In this document: positions 1-11,616 of the stretch, piece by piece
Layout of the letters: the number at the start of each line of letters is the position of its first letter
How positions within the stretch are numbered: the first letter of the stretch is position 1
Assembly: GCA_030704615.1 (NCBI GenBank)
Contig: CM060734.1
Coordinates: 5,146,001-5,210,000, forward strand
Reading direction: 5' to 3'
Length of the DNA stretch: 64,000 nucleotides
From: Takakia lepidozioides
Lineage: Eukaryota; Streptophyta; Takakiopsida; Takakiales; Takakiaceae
Translations under genes and position numbers: made by a program
The notes under the pieces: generated by a model
Databases searched by the model: none
What the model was told of the DNA's origin: nothing
What the model saw: the letters and a program-made list of their open reading frames with translations, nothing else

Positions 1-1270
1 GCGTGGGGTGCACTTGGCTCGACTTAATATATGAGTGATGTTTTCATGTGCAAGTGTGTGAGTTTGAGAGAGCTTGAGTGCTTGTATCCTTCTTCTGTTT
101 ATCACTCGAGAAAGATGAGCTCGAGTCTGTGAATGCTAGTTCATATGGGGCCCACCCCTGAAAAGGGGCAGTAGCCGTAAGGCGAAGTGGCTCTTAGTTA
201 CGTCGGCCTCGGCCGGAGTCTTCTCTCTGTGAGTGCCAGGTTCAAGTTAGTTGTAGCACTTGTGTTTTCAGATCATGAAAAGCGATTCAGCCTAGAGTGC
301 AGGGATCCGTACATGAGCCTATCCAAAGCGGATAGAGTGTGAAGGCGAACAGGTTGCAGGTTTGCAATGGATAGAGAGGCAGTCAGTGTTGCATAGCTCA
401 ACGCTATGGCAACTGAGTATGCGGTTCAGTGTGAAGCAGAGGAGATGCTGGCCACGAGTGGGCGAACTGTGGTCGTCTTCTTCAGCTGCAGGCCGAGTTG
501 AGGAGCTGCAGAAATGTGGGCGGTGCGCGGGGAAGCTACTGCAGCACAACCCATCATTGCATCGCAGGGGGCAACGGTATGAGGGCCATTGGTTGCTGAC
601 CTGAAAGCACTCGCTTTGGGGCCCATGAACTGCAGGTATGATCATGGCGTGGAAGAGTAGAAGACCAAGCGAGAGGGTTGGTTCTTCTTTTGTGCAAATC
701 AGTGCACTTGTGAAGCATGTGCTTGAGTTGGAAGTTTCAATCTCAAACTCTAGCACTAGGGCTCTTGGAGTGGCAAGAGTGGGGCTGGAAGGGCAACAAC
801 GAGGCGCCCTGGAGCCAAGAATATGCATGAGAGATGCAAGTGCACTAAGGTGGCAAAGGTGTGTATTTTTCAGCTTCATTTTGTGAGTTTCATGGAGCAA
901 GAGAGTTTGTTGGAGAGCCAAGAGCTTGTTTGGTGAGTTGGGGGCGCCTCTGGCAGGCCGTGAGAGCCCAAGAGAGCATGGCAGCAGGTCTGGTGGCTTC
1001 GCAGAAGCCGTAGCTCGTCGGCAGCAGGTTCTGATTAGGCACCTGCCCAAACTCAGCCTGATCCTCAGAATCAGCATGTCCCTGCATCCCGTGTTTTCCA
1101 CGGTTCATTCACAATATATGTAGCTATGGCGGATATCACGGACTATACACTAGCTCTACTTCTTACGCAGTGGCGCAATAAAGGACAGGACGAAAGTACT
1201 TTCTCTCTCACTCACTGTTTGCAAGCCCCGTAGGCTTACACACACCTACCTGTTCCATTCTGCGCTAATC
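1..1270. other. No recognised gene (upstream of X1)
   Basis: The short open frames here overlap each other on both strands and none shows a domain I recognise. The last part, about 1120-1270, matches sequence just upstream of the X2 copy on the minus strand (around 26880-27030). It is therefore probably leader or flanking sequence of the X family rather than unique host DNA. Confidence 0.4.
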
Positions 1271-1274
1271 ACAC

Positions 1275-4233
1275 TTTCATGCTATACGCATTGCAAGCTT
1301 TCTTGCAATTATTCCAAACAAGGCCTTCTTGTTTGTCTGGGATTAAGCAAATTAGAGAAATGGAGGATCTACGAGTGAAGAGCACGACGATTTTACAGAG
1401 ATAAACAATCGCCACACCACAGGCAGTGCAGTTGTTGAAGGAGTTGCGATTGGAGGGACTATTGCGCAAAGAATGGTCTTTGCATCATCGGGATTTGATG
1501 ATCCAGTTCATCAAGAACTTTGAGCCAAGGACAGGAGTTACCCAGGTGAAGGGCGTAGATATACAAGTTACTCCGCAGTACTTGCAACAACTTTTTGATT
1601 TACCATCTGGTAATGTGAGCGTGGATGAGCACAGGGCAAGATTGCAAATAGGGGATCTTTTCCAAGAAAAGAGTTTTTTCATAAACCAAGGATTCACTTG
1701 CACCAAAGCTGAGTATCCAGGTTTGAGGGAAATTGGCCAGATATTAAACATTCTGTTTGCCATGAAACAGAACCAACAGTATCTTAGCATATCTTTTACG
1801 GAAGAGGTTTTGAAAGCTTTGAAGGGAGAAGATGTAGCTTGGGCAGAGATGATGCATAGTGGTCTGGTGGAGGAGATGAAACGACTGCAGACTACTGCTG
1901 CCAAGTCCACAATCATTGTGTTTGGCCCAATTATTGCACAGATTATCTTTGATTCTTGTCTGCTTGATGCGCAAGAACGCAAGGTAATGGGGGTGTTTGA
2001 GGCAGCCACAACTGCAGTTGAAGAGCAAGGCTCTTCACAAGGTGAAAAATGATTAGAGAGGCAGCACCAGCCCAAGAGACAGAAGAGAGACGAAACCGTC
2101 ATGGCGGCTCCACTTGCCACAAGGAACCCTCACGATGATGTTTCCATAGCTCCTGCACAGGATGGGGTGCAGCAGCACAACGAGCTATTATTACTGGAAG
2201 CACGGCCATTAGAGAGGGAGGAAGAAGTCACTTCAGTACCACAGCCAGCACAACAAGCTGACCAAGTTGCCCTAGTGGTAACTCAGACTAGTCTTGTTGT
2301 TACACCGGAGCATCTTACTGTGGAGAGAGAGGGATTGGATATCCCCACTACAGAGCAAGTAGTGGTAGAAATTGAGAAGGGCGATCTTCTCTATGAAAAC
2401 TTTGGTATGGTCGGAGACCCCATGGTACCAAAAATACAGAGTCTGCCCAAGAAAATCCCTGATGTGCAGGTTATGCCAAACCTGTGTTAGAGGTTGAAGG
2501 GGTAAAGGGCAAGGGTACTGCAACACATGTGGAAGATGAGGTTGCTCAGGTACAAGATCATGTGGGATCATGGTCTGATTAGTTCGTCAAACACCAAACT
2601 ATTGATAATCAGGAAGAACAGTAGTAGGTTTTCCATAAAGACCCACAGCAGGCCATGGTTATGAATTCCATAAGCAGGACTCTCAACTTGTTGGGCACCT
2701 ATTTCAAGACTCGTGTTCCTTCCACTCAGTTGGCAACATTGCGGGAGGAGCTCAAACAAGAGTTTGAGGCAAGAATTGTCACTGAGTGTGCAAACAAGGT
2801 GGATGTGGAGGCCAACCTCAAGTTGTAGCGAGAATTGGAGGATACCAAAGTTGCCCTACAGCTTGAGAAGGAGAACTTAATTGGGGCAGGTCTTGAGCAT
2901 GAGAAGTTACATGAAGTGCATAAGCAACAGTTATACCAGATGCAAGTTCAGCATGAAGGCAAGTTGCAAGAAGTGAAGTTGTTTCACACGGAATTGGAAG
3001 CAGTCAATCAGAAAGTGCTCATACCGTGTGCCACACTAACGACTAATCTGGAGATGGCTGTGATGGAGGTCAAGAAGCAAGCCGAGAGATGTATATCGGC
3101 GGGGACAGAGGCAATGGAGCAGGGGAAACTCATTGCAAACATGAAGGATACTCTCTGTTGCAATGAGAATACAATTCAGCAGTTGAACCAGGTTAATGCC
3201 CAGAAGGACATACAACTTTTAGAGTTGCAGCAAACGATCACAGTGCGGGAGAGTGCATTTTCTGTGAGTGAAAGGGCCTGGAAAGAAGCCAATAATCTGT
3301 CAGCTGCCTATGCAGCTCTGGTTGAGCCTCATGCGAAGCAATTGAAGAGTTTACAACAGCAGTTGGAAACATACAGGCTCAAGGAGGAGCAGGTGTCTGT
3401 GGTGTTACACGGGACTTGGTGGATAATCATATTTTGCAGGAGTGATTAACACAAGGGCCAGTGGAAGGAAAAACACCAAGGAAGCTGACTCAAGAGGAAA
3501 TGAATGATCTCAGGCTACGGGTGCAGAACATTGCTACAACCACCATAGACAATGTCTATAGTCGGATAGCCGAGTTGCAGGAGGATGTGGAAGGGCTTCA
3601 GACTCAGGTGGATGAGTTAAGCTTCAATATTGAGAAGCGGGCTGTTGTTCCAGAGGAATAGCTCATGGCTACTTACTTGCAGGCAATGACTTTGATTTTT
3701 CAATCTTCAGCACAGGAAGTACCGGCCTTGCCAACATCAGGAGGGACTGTGGCAACAACATCACAGCAACCACTCCAGGTAGACAGTGTTGATACCATGG
3801 CACAGCAACAATCAGTGCCTGAGGTTTGGGGGGATGTTTCTTTTAACCCACCTACTACTCCTGCTGCACTTGAATACACTCGAGCTATGATTCTGCCCTT
3901 CAACCAAATTCCCATTGTTATGGATGTGGCTTGGAAAGAATTCAGTCCTCTAGAGTCTTTGGCACACTATTACCAGATTATGCGCATTTGGTTGCCAATG
4001 GCAACTCGGACTAAGGTTCTTCCAACTGACAGACCCATTGAAGATCACCATTTTGCACGGTACTGGTCTGAGGCAGGAACCATGCTGAAGGAATTAATTG
4101 CCTTTCAGATCATTCATGGATTCATCTACACCAAGACCAAGGAGGTACCTAGTCTGGTCATGGGCCGCCATATGCACAGGTCTCATATGACCACTATGGA
4201 TCCTCGAGTGGTTCCCAATCACCATGGCCACCA
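1275..4233 (+). pseudogene. X1: degenerate copy of unknown coiled-coil repeat protein
   Basis: The coding pieces lie in several frames: 1426-2052, 2835-3449, 3461-3661 and 3665-4165. Each matches in the same order the minus-strand copy X2 at 23813-26922. The N-terminal piece is a globular, probably helical domain containing FEPRTGVTQVKG. The middle is a long heptad-rich coiled coil of Gln/Glu/Lys/Leu. The third piece is a second helical domain containing AHYYQIMRIWLP. Stops and frame changes between pieces show decay. I do not recognise the family; no RT, integrase or protease motif is seen. X2 and X3 are attached to LTR-like sequence, so this may be the structural protein of a non-autonomous LTR element. 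X1 differs from X2 by carrying an extra ~480-bp segment at 2006-2484. Confidence 0.6.
2006..2484 (+). repeat. 480-bp segment shared with 21414-21893
   Basis: This stretch starts CCACAACTGCAG and ends near AAACCTG. It is present at high identity on the + strand at 21414-21893, inside an unrelated minus-strand gypsy element. X2 lacks it at the corresponding place, since its frame runs directly across. It contains an open frame (2101-2490) whose product starts MAAPLATRNPHDDVS. Presence in two unrelated hosts suggests a separately moving unit or a transduced fragment. No terminal inverted repeat or poly(A) tail is obvious. Confidence 0.55.
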
Positions 4234-4557
4234 ATGGGTAGCTGGCCGAATCAACCCTTCAATGTTCCCGCACAGGTGCCAGCGATTCAACCTGCAGGGG
4301 ATGTGGTTCAATCAAAGGCTGATAGAACCAATGCCTTGAGACGAGCAAATTATGTTGTGAATGCCACGGCATATAAAGTGAAGGAAGAAAGAGAGACAGA
4401 AGGTCTTCCTGCAACTGTAGTTATTGTGAACAAGGCAGGAAAACCAGTTGGTCAAACGAGGAATGTTTGGCATACGGCCCTCAAAGGTCACGTTCATCGT
4501 ATCTGTGATCCTTCTATAGCCATCAACTATCAGCCTGATGAGATCATTGAAGAGCTT
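4234..4557 (+). pseudogene. CACTA/Transposase_24-like ORF, left half
   Basis: This frame contains NKAGKPVGQTRNVW followed by a segment ending DEIIEEL. That resembles plant transposase-associated proteins of the Transposase_24 type, in which a G-x-P-V-G motif precedes a helical domain of the kind found to the right. The frame is interrupted at 4557 by the DNMT retroelement and seems to resume at about 14991 with the segment containing KDILAKLFEYVPRG. The family name is my pattern recognition and not a database match. The link to X1 upstream is by a frame change near 4165, so X1 and this tail may once have been one chimeric ORF. Confidence 0.5.
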
Positions 4558-4978
4558 TGTCATGGTTTTAGTCATGGTTATCTAGAATTACCTACTTCTA
4601 GTTAACTAGGACATTAAAGATATTTATATTTATATTTTGTGTGTTGGGACTTCATTTGGTCTCACATGCCAAGTGAGGTGTCGAGCCTCACTTGAGACAT
4701 GGAGATAGGTTTTCCCCTTGTGAGTGTTGAGGAGGCTCATCTTCTTGTAGTTGAGCCTCCATGAGCTTCTCTCACCTCCATAGCTCTAGGTATTGAGAGG
4801 GAGTGTGTTGAGGGCTTTGTAGGGTGGATTCCTTTAGCAAAGGTGCCCTTGGCTTGACTTAGTTTATGTGATAGAGTGGATTTCACTTGGAAGGACTAGG
4901 GCTTGTTCTTCATGTGATTGCTTCATGCTTTGAGAGCTTTCATTGTCTTCTACTTCTCTCATTTCTCATCTCTTATCA
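4558..4978 (+). repeat. LTR segment B, 5' copy
   Basis: This 421-bp sequence begins TGTCATGG and ends CTTATCA. By eye it differs at only about two positions from 14484-14904. It abuts the internal region of the DNMT retroelement on its right and the interrupted transposase-like ORF on its left. No obvious tRNA-type primer-binding site (TGG...) follows directly at 4979; the next bases are CTACAAGAAG. Confidence 0.75.
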
Positions 4979-7304
4979 CTACAAGAAGATCACCTTATGC
5001 TTGTGAGTGTGGAGTGTAAGGATTAGTTTTGCACTTGTATTTTAAAGAGGTTGAGAGCTAGGAGAATTTAGCTCTTATATCACAAGGCTTGCAAGGGGTT
5101 GCAAGGAAAGGTGCTCGAGTATTGCATGCACCAAGGAGTTGGAGAGCTTGAGAAGAAAGCTCTTGAGTCACAAGATTTTGCAAGGATTGTAAGGAGAAAG
5201 TCTTGTGTGTGTGGAAGCATGGATTCTAGGGTTTCAGAATCCTCTGTATGCATTATGGAGTCGATGGTGTGCGCCATGGCTTGTGGAGAGTGACTAAAGG
5301 CTTGTCAGTGTTAATTTCACTATCAAGCTAGGGTTAAGCAAGTTCAAAGTGTGGATGTTGTGGAAGAGAAGCCAAGGAGCTATATATGCTTGGGCTTGAA
5401 GATATGTAATGTGACAAGAGGGGGAGGCAATACTTGGCTATTCATGCTCTTAGTAGTGCGAGCTTTGTGGTGGATAGTTGACCAAGCAAGTGGTGCATGT
5501 GTGGAGCATGCTCGCTTGAGTTTGTAAGCTCAAGTTTGAGAAGGGGAGCTCTTGAACTAGCAAGAGGTGAAGGCCTTTGAGATCCATTTGTGTGTGAAGT
5601 GGAGAGGTGTTGATTCATGTTATGATGAAGGAGAGCAACACATAGGCCAAGAGGTCATGAAACATGCATTCAAATGACCACGGGGAGCACATGGATGATG
5701 GATTGGTGCAAGACCCCAAATGAGGCATATGGCGTGAGAGTGGGATCCAAGGCGGATTGCTTGGGAGCATTATTGTAAGTGACAAGCATTGCTCCTACAC
5801 ATTGAGATAATTTGTGTTGATTTGGAGCAATTGTCAAGTGATGAGGAGACAAATGCATGATTGCTCGGCAATGGAGATATGGTAGTTTGCAATCAAATCC
5901 CAAGGACTAGAAGGGGGATTGATTTGGTGGACAATGACTTGCAAGTTGAGTTGGACCACTCTTGGTTGCACATTGGGGTGGAAGAGAGCAAGAAGATGCC
6001 TCTTATGACCACCTAGAGACCATATTTTTGCTTGAGTAGAAGCATAGAAGTCAAGGACTTGCATTCTAGCTCTTCATTACAAACCCTAGTAGTGTATGCT
6101 CAGACTATACCTCTGTTAGTATACCAAACAGGAGCTTGTCCCTTTGACTATACCTCTGTTGAGGTATCACCATATGTGAACCCTAATGTGAGACTATATC
6201 TCTGTTAGTATACCAAACAGGAGCTTGTCCATTTTACTATACCTCTATTGAGGTATCACCATATGTGAACCCTAATCAGCTCAGACTATACCTCTGTTAG
6301 TATACCAAACAAGAGCTTGTCCCTTTTACTATACCTCTGTTGAGGTATCACCATATGTGGACCCTAATCAGCTCAGACTATACCTCTGTTAGTATACCAA
6401 ACAGAACCCTCATTTTCAGACTATACCTCTGTAAAGGTATCATCAACATAAGGGACCCTAGCAACCTCAGACTATACCTCTGTTAAGGTATCAACAGTGA
6501 CAGGACTTAGTGAAATTTAAGGGCCTTTGAAGGATTGTTTGGAAGATATTTGAGGGCCCTTGGAGGAGTATTTGGAGGATCTTTGGGGTCCTTGGAGGAG
6601 TGTTTGGAGGATCTTTGGGGTCCTTGGAGGACCCTTCGAGGAGCTTTGGTGGACAATGTTGAAGAGCTCTTGAAGGATTGATTGAGGGATATTGAAGGAT
6701 ACTTGCCACGACCATACAAGCGAGTGGATAGAGACAGGAGGGAGAGTGGTGGGATGAGAGCATTCTGGGGTTAGGAATTGCTTTAGTTTCTCTTCTCCAT
6801 AGTCTTTCACCCTCTCTGTAGGCCAAAACCTTTCCGTAGGTGGAGGCAAGAGTCAGTCCGGGTTTGGGCTGGGGTGTCCTTGCAGGAGCGACACTGTGGA
6901 ATGTTTTTGGTGTGGGGGAGTTGCTGTCTTGATTTTCTTGTGTTTGGATCCCCTCCACACCTGCATGCTTGACTGTGCGCCATGTTAGCTTTGTGTGGGC
7001 GCCTGTTTTCATAGGAGGTTGGTCCGGATTTGATCACCGGCCAATCCTAGAGTATGATGTCGGTGGTGAGGCTGGAGTGATGACCAGCAAGACCACCAGT
7101 GTTTCTTCTATGGTGAGGCTGGGTTGATGACCAGCAGACCATAGGAGTGCTTGCGGTGGATGCAGGTGCAGGTACAGGTACGTAGAAACCTATTATTCCT
7201 GCTTGAACCAGTAGCCGCAACAGGTTCTCTACCGGTTACCTTGTAGAAAGTGGGGATTAGAGACAGGTTGACAACCGGTTGGGTTATGAGTTTTCATCAC
7301 GGAG
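4979..7304 (+). other. Long untranslated leader of the DNMT retroelement
   Basis: There is no convincing coding region between the 5' LTR segment and gag. The stretch is rich in GAGAG/TTGAG purine runs. It contains a tandem repeat at about 6098-6500 and a short imperfect repeat at 6530-6660 built on GGAGGATCTTTGGGGTCC. Leaders longer than 2 kb are known in plant gypsy elements. No primer-binding site could be assigned. Confidence 0.5.
6098..6500 (+). repeat. Tandem repeat in retroelement leader
   Basis: About nine copies of ACTATACCTCTGTT occur at a spacing of roughly 40-50 bases. They alternate between a version followed by AGTATACCAAACAGG and one followed by GAGGTATCACCATATG, giving a higher-order unit of about 90-95 bp. 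The array lies upstream of gag. It could be a packaging, dimerisation or translation-control region, but the sequence does not show which. Confidence 0.75.
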
Positions 7305-8426
7305 GTGCCACCAGCTGCTGAGGGGAGTGCCGGTACGAGCACCAGCAATACTAGTGGGTATACAAGACAAGGTGTGCGGTTTAGGCCACTTTCACCTTCA
7401 GTGTCTTTTGAGGAAGGTTCAGACTCGGAGTCCGGAGGATTCTCGCCGAGGGTGCAAGTCATTTCCGTGCCATTGTTGTGGGACACGATGGAGGAGATGT
7501 ATGGAGCTACCAAGGGGCCACGTAGGTACTCTGGAGCTGTGGACACCATCGAGCTTGATGACTTTATACGAGAGTTTGACAGTTGGTGTGATTTGCAGCA
7601 AATGCGCAATCCACAACTGTTTACGCCCTTTATGGCGTGGAAGGGGCTATTCCAGCACCTTGAGGGGCCGCCCATGGATGATTACCATGAATTTAGGCAG
7701 GGACATGCGGTGGAGATTGAGGAGTGGCGAGAGTATTGGTCACCTAATTATGTCTCAATCACTAGAGGCACAAGGGCAGCGGTGACACCAGCAGCTACAC
7801 AAACATCTCCAACTACAAGCACTAGTAGTGGAACAAGTAGTGCCGGTACTTTTGCAGGTGGTACCAGTTCAAAAGGTGCTACTACTCCTCCGGCCACGAC
7901 TACAACACATGTGCCTAGATTCAACCCGGTGGTGGAGTTCTTCCAGGAGTTGCGGAGGAACTACCAAGGTGTACGGACAGAGAAGCTGCAAAGTTTGCAA
8001 GACTTCCAGCGCAAATCCAGTGAGAGCTTGCGAGAGGCCTACACTCGTATGAGGCGCTTGATAAGTGTGACCCAAGGGGTTACTGAAGCTCAGGCAGTCC
8101 AGTTCTGGTATGGAATTTTGGACAAGGAGCTCAGGAGAAGGGTGCGGGATGCAACCCTGTTACAAGCGGCCCAACCCACATTAGCGGATGTGTTTCTGCT
8201 GGCTGAGCGGATTGAGCTCAACATGGTGGAGGAGCGAGTTGTTACCATTGGATTTGGCAAGGACATGCCTGCACGAGGTGCAGCTGCCAGCCAACAGGTA
8301 CAAGGGACTGCCCAACAGTGTGGTCAGGGGGGCAAGGTTGCCCAACCCAAGTTCCATGGAGCTTACAGGGGACCTCAGGTGCAGAGGCCCGTGGCATCTT
8401 TTGCAGGCCAACAGCAACCAGGGTGA
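7305..8426 (+). pseudogene. gag (capsid part) of DNMT retroelement
   Basis: This is a 373-codon frame starting at GTG; there is no in-frame ATG between the preceding stop at 7287 and this point, so the true start is uncertain. A low-complexity Thr/Ser-rich segment is followed by a helical region containing QDFQRKSSESLREAYTRMRR and the FWYGILDKELRRRVRD block, typical of the Retrotrans_gag capsid domain. The frame ends at a TGA just before the zinc knuckles, which lie in the next frame. A single-base loss near 8420 would explain this. Confidence 0.8.
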
Positions 8427-9199
8427 TATGTTGGACATGTGGAGGACCCCATGTCAAGAGAGATTGCCCAGAGAGTGGCAGAAGGCCGGCACAAGCACAG
8501 CCTGCACAGTTGCAGTGTGGGCATTGTGGCAAGTATGGGCATGGAGATGCCCAGTGTTATGACTTGCACCCTGAGTTGCGCCCAGGCCAGTTCCAAGGGA
8601 ACAATGGTGGCCGGGGGCGAGGTGGACCAGCCCAGAGAGGACGAGGTGGTCGGGCACGAGGTGCAGGCCAAGGGCAAGCTCAACATGGCCAAGGACGCGG
8701 AGGTCAGGGTGTTGACCAAGACATGGCCAACCGGCTTCAGCAGCTAGAGCAGAGGCTCGCTGCCATGGCTACAGCTCAGGTGGTACCGGCTCCCAGGCGG
8801 GATGGTCCACCTCCTGCTCCTGAGGGAGGAGATATGGGAGGCATGGGATTCATGTGCGGAGCAGCACTACCACTAGTGCAGGTGGAGTTTGCTGCAGCCG
8901 TGACTCGAGAAGCAGCACGAGTTCCTGAGCCACGAGGTGCAGAGGTGGAATTGGATCCACAGCGTGGGGAGGCAAGCCGTCAGGCGAGGCTTCCTCAGTC
9001 ATTCACATTGGCGGAGACAGTGTCGACGCCATCCATGGCACTTAGTTCTCGCCCGACTGTTACCGAGGCGGAGGTTACTATGCCATTGGGGAGAGCTACA
9101 CGTACAGCACTGACACCTGCTACCAGGCTAGTGCAGCCGGTGTGTTATTGGGGGCAGCCACCTTTGTGTATCAAGCCCCACTGTTCTCAGCAACCATGA
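8409..9199 (+). pseudogene. gag nucleocapsid: two zinc knuckles and RG-rich tail
   Basis: Frame 2 encodes CWTCGGPHVKRDC (CX2CX3HX4C, common in plant gypsy gags) and CGHCGKYGHGDAQC (CX2CX4HX4C). A Gly/Arg/Gln-rich nucleic-acid-binding tail and a heptad-like AANRLQQLEQRL-type stretch follow. It overlaps the capsid frame by 18 bases if joined near 8420. It ends at 9199 after overlapping the protease frame from 9142. This second frame change could be a gag-pro frameshift site or a mutation. Confidence 0.8.
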
Positions 9200-10230
9200 T
9201 TGCGACGCCGGGGGTAAGACCAGCTGCAGTGTTCAGACTAGCAGCAACACTCTGCGAGAGTGGGGAAGTCACTTCATCTTCTGCGGAGTTACTAGAAGGT
9301 GTAGTGGCAGAGGGATCCTCGGATTTGAGGGTCAAGACTGCCACGGCTACGCCATGGCAAGCTGCAGCTGCCAGGTTGACGGAGCTGCAAGCTAGGCCAG
9401 CCTTTGAGCGCGCCATGGTGACACCTGGAGTTGTCTTGTTAGACAACCAGGGAGGCATTTTCACTTTGAGTGGACCGGCAGGCAAGACGTACCGGCCACT
9501 GCGGGTCTTGTTGGACTCAGGAGCTCAGCCACTGATGTTGGGCAGAGCTGCTATTGCAGGTTTGGGCCTCATGGAGGCGGATATGGAACCTTGTCCTTTC
9601 CAGATACAGACATCTCTGGGAGGATCAGAGCAGGCTCGGGGCATGACACGGCGTGAGTTGGCCATTGGACTACAACCAGATCATCCTGTAGATGGCTCAG
9701 TGATGCAAGCCAAGGCCATTGTGACAGACGCAGTCTCTTACGATGTCCTTATTGGTGGGGCAGTGTTATATCCCATGGGCTTCACCCTGGACTTTTGGGA
9801 GGAGTCAGCATCCGACAGGCCTGGATGGCAGTCAGGGGATGGTCGTCGTGCACAGCTCCCTGTGACATTCATTGGGGGTATTGCGGCTGCCCAGCGGGGC
9901 AAGATGCCAACACTAGCCGCCTTTACAGCTGCAGTTAGTTGGCCTGGAGAGTTGCTGGAAGACAATGTCTATGCAGAGGATGTGCGACCTCCAGCAGAGC
10001 AGGATGACATGCATGGTACGGCGGAGTTGCCTGCCATGGTTGCTCACACTCCATTATGGGGTACGAGCAAGGATTTGCAGCAGGCTGCTGATGGACGGGT
10101 GCAACAAGCTTGGGTGGACGCTTTCGTACCGTCAGGAGAGGAGAAGAGTGCGGTGATTGCACCAGGACCACCTCAGTTGTCGCCATTGGACACTACACCT
10201 CTTGTGTGGCAGTGCCCGGATGAAGGCATA
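9142..10230 (+). pseudogene. Aspartic protease region of pol
   Basis: The retropepsin signature is LLDSGA at 9508-9525, followed by an LMLGRAAIAGLGL block. A second strand-rich half follows with the AKAIVTDAVSYDVLIGG segment, where DVLIGG corresponds to the IIG/LLG flap-side motif of retropepsins. The frame runs without interruption into the methyltransferase, so protease and MTase were made as one polyprotein. No cleavage site can be assigned. Confidence 0.8.
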
Positions 10231-11175
10231 TGCCTTCTGGACTTGTTTGGCGGGATCAGCACTGGATTGGCTGCAGTGCTGCAGGCAAGTATATGAGTTC
10301 GACGTTACCTGTATCTGGAGAGGGATGAGACTGCACGACGCGTCTCACTGCGCCATGTTGCTCAGTTGGTACAGCAGTACCCTGATTTGTTGTCAGTGTC
10401 TGCAGTTCGTGGATACCAACAAGCCTTGCCAGCAGACATTTCATTGCTGGGGGCGCAGGATTTGGAGCAGGTTGGCTCCATTGATTTGGTAGTGGCAGGT
10501 TGGCCCTGCCAAGGGCATTCATCAGCCGGGCATGGCAATAGATTGCGAGACTCAAGGACGGGTCTGTTTTGGGAGATGGTGCGGGTTTTGCGCCACTTGC
10601 AGCTTCATCAAGCTGTATCTCCAGCATACATCTTGGAGAATGTGCCACTGATGGGCGATTCCCGGGCCAGGATGATGGCCAGGGTGATGGCCAGTGTGCA
10701 TCAAGTCCGGTCGTGGCTTGGGTCAGCAGTGTTGCTGGATGCAGCTGCAGTGGGGTCATGGGCTCATCGTCCACGGCTATGGTGGACTAACTTGATGCCA
10801 CCCGCACTGCTCAAGCGTGCATTTGATGGGGTGCAGCGGCCAGCACACCTCACAGTGGATAGCATTTTGGACACAGGGAGGCAGTCTCAACGTGTGAGAC
10901 ACGATGACCGTTCGCCTTTGGTAGTGGTCAATAGGGTGGGTCAACCACGAGCAGCATTACCTACACTGCTCAGCTTCCCAGGATCCCATGCTTTTCGGGA
11001 TGGTGGACCTGGCCTCTTGTGGGATAGCCAGTTGCAACAATTAGTGGAGCCCAATGCTGACAAGCGCGAGCGGGCGATGGGTTTTACCACAGGTACCACG
11101 GCGGTGCCATCTCTTTCTGAGGCATCATGTCGTCAGGTGTTGGGGCAAGCAATGGATCTCAATTGCTTGACTTGA
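10231..11175 (+). pseudogene. C5-cytosine DNA methyltransferase domain embedded in pol
   Basis: This module would transfer a methyl group from S-adenosylmethionine to C5 of cytosine. Motifs are in canonical order: motif I LLDLFGG at about 10234-10254, motif IV catalytic PCQ at 10504-10512 (Cys codon 10507-10509), motif VI ENV at 10636-10644, motif VIII-like RPRLWW from 10768, a C-terminal ERAMGF block near 11070-11087, and a weak motif X (GQAMD). The size, about 315 codons, fits a minimal DNMT without regulatory domains. It is in frame with the upstream protease and the downstream RT. One TGA at 10294-10296 lies just after motif I, and the frame stops at TGA 11173-11175. The SAM and catalytic motifs are intact, so the parent element plausibly encoded an active enzyme. 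It does not resemble a host CMT or MET1, as no BAH or chromodomain is present. Confidence 0.85.
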
Positions 11176-11616
11176 ATTATCAGCTTGGCTATGGCTGAGC
11201 AGCGCAGAGTACGGAGTACACTTCCCTTCATGGTCTCCCTGCCTACCGAGACGGTACAGGCAGCGAGTGGGAGCAAGCAGGTGAGGACCACGAGGTGCAG
11301 GCCGCATCCATGACACACGTGGGAGGTGCTCGAGGTTTAGAAGGAGTTGGCAGCCAAGGCGGCGGTGATGGATCAGGTTAGGGATTTTTCTCGGATTTAG
11401 GAGGTCCTCAAGGATGGGATGATGGGGCAGGATGAGACATTGTCACTGACAGAGGAGGCAATGGTCACTGCTCAAGAGGTTGCAGCATAGCAACCACGGG
11501 ACGCGTCTTCTACCTCTAAGCCTGCTGGACTCAAGGTTCCAGTCACGGAGGACAACTGGGAGCCTGATGTTGGACCTATAGTCACCGGAGGAGAGAGACG
11601 ACATATACGGCAGTTC
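11176..11616 (+). other. MTase-RT linker, decayed
   Basis: Frame 1 continues from the MTase towards RT but with four stops (near 11313, 11338, 11398 and 11488). The residual translation is Glu/Ala/Val-rich with no domain I recognise. The last 100 bases, with DNWEPDVGP and RQFLRAYRNCFAFS, are the usual pre-RT segment of gypsy pol. Confidence 0.5.

Noticed and set aside
319-1123. Overlapping 60-260-codon frames on both strands at the left edge
   Set aside because: They overlap one another, have biased composition and show no domain; none is supported as a gene.
4977-4995. CACTACAAGAAGATCACC, resembling a CACTA transposon tip, at the end of the 5' LTR segment
   Set aside because: No matching inverted end (…TTGTAGTG) occurs on the other side of the internal region, which has clear retroelement content; probably chance.
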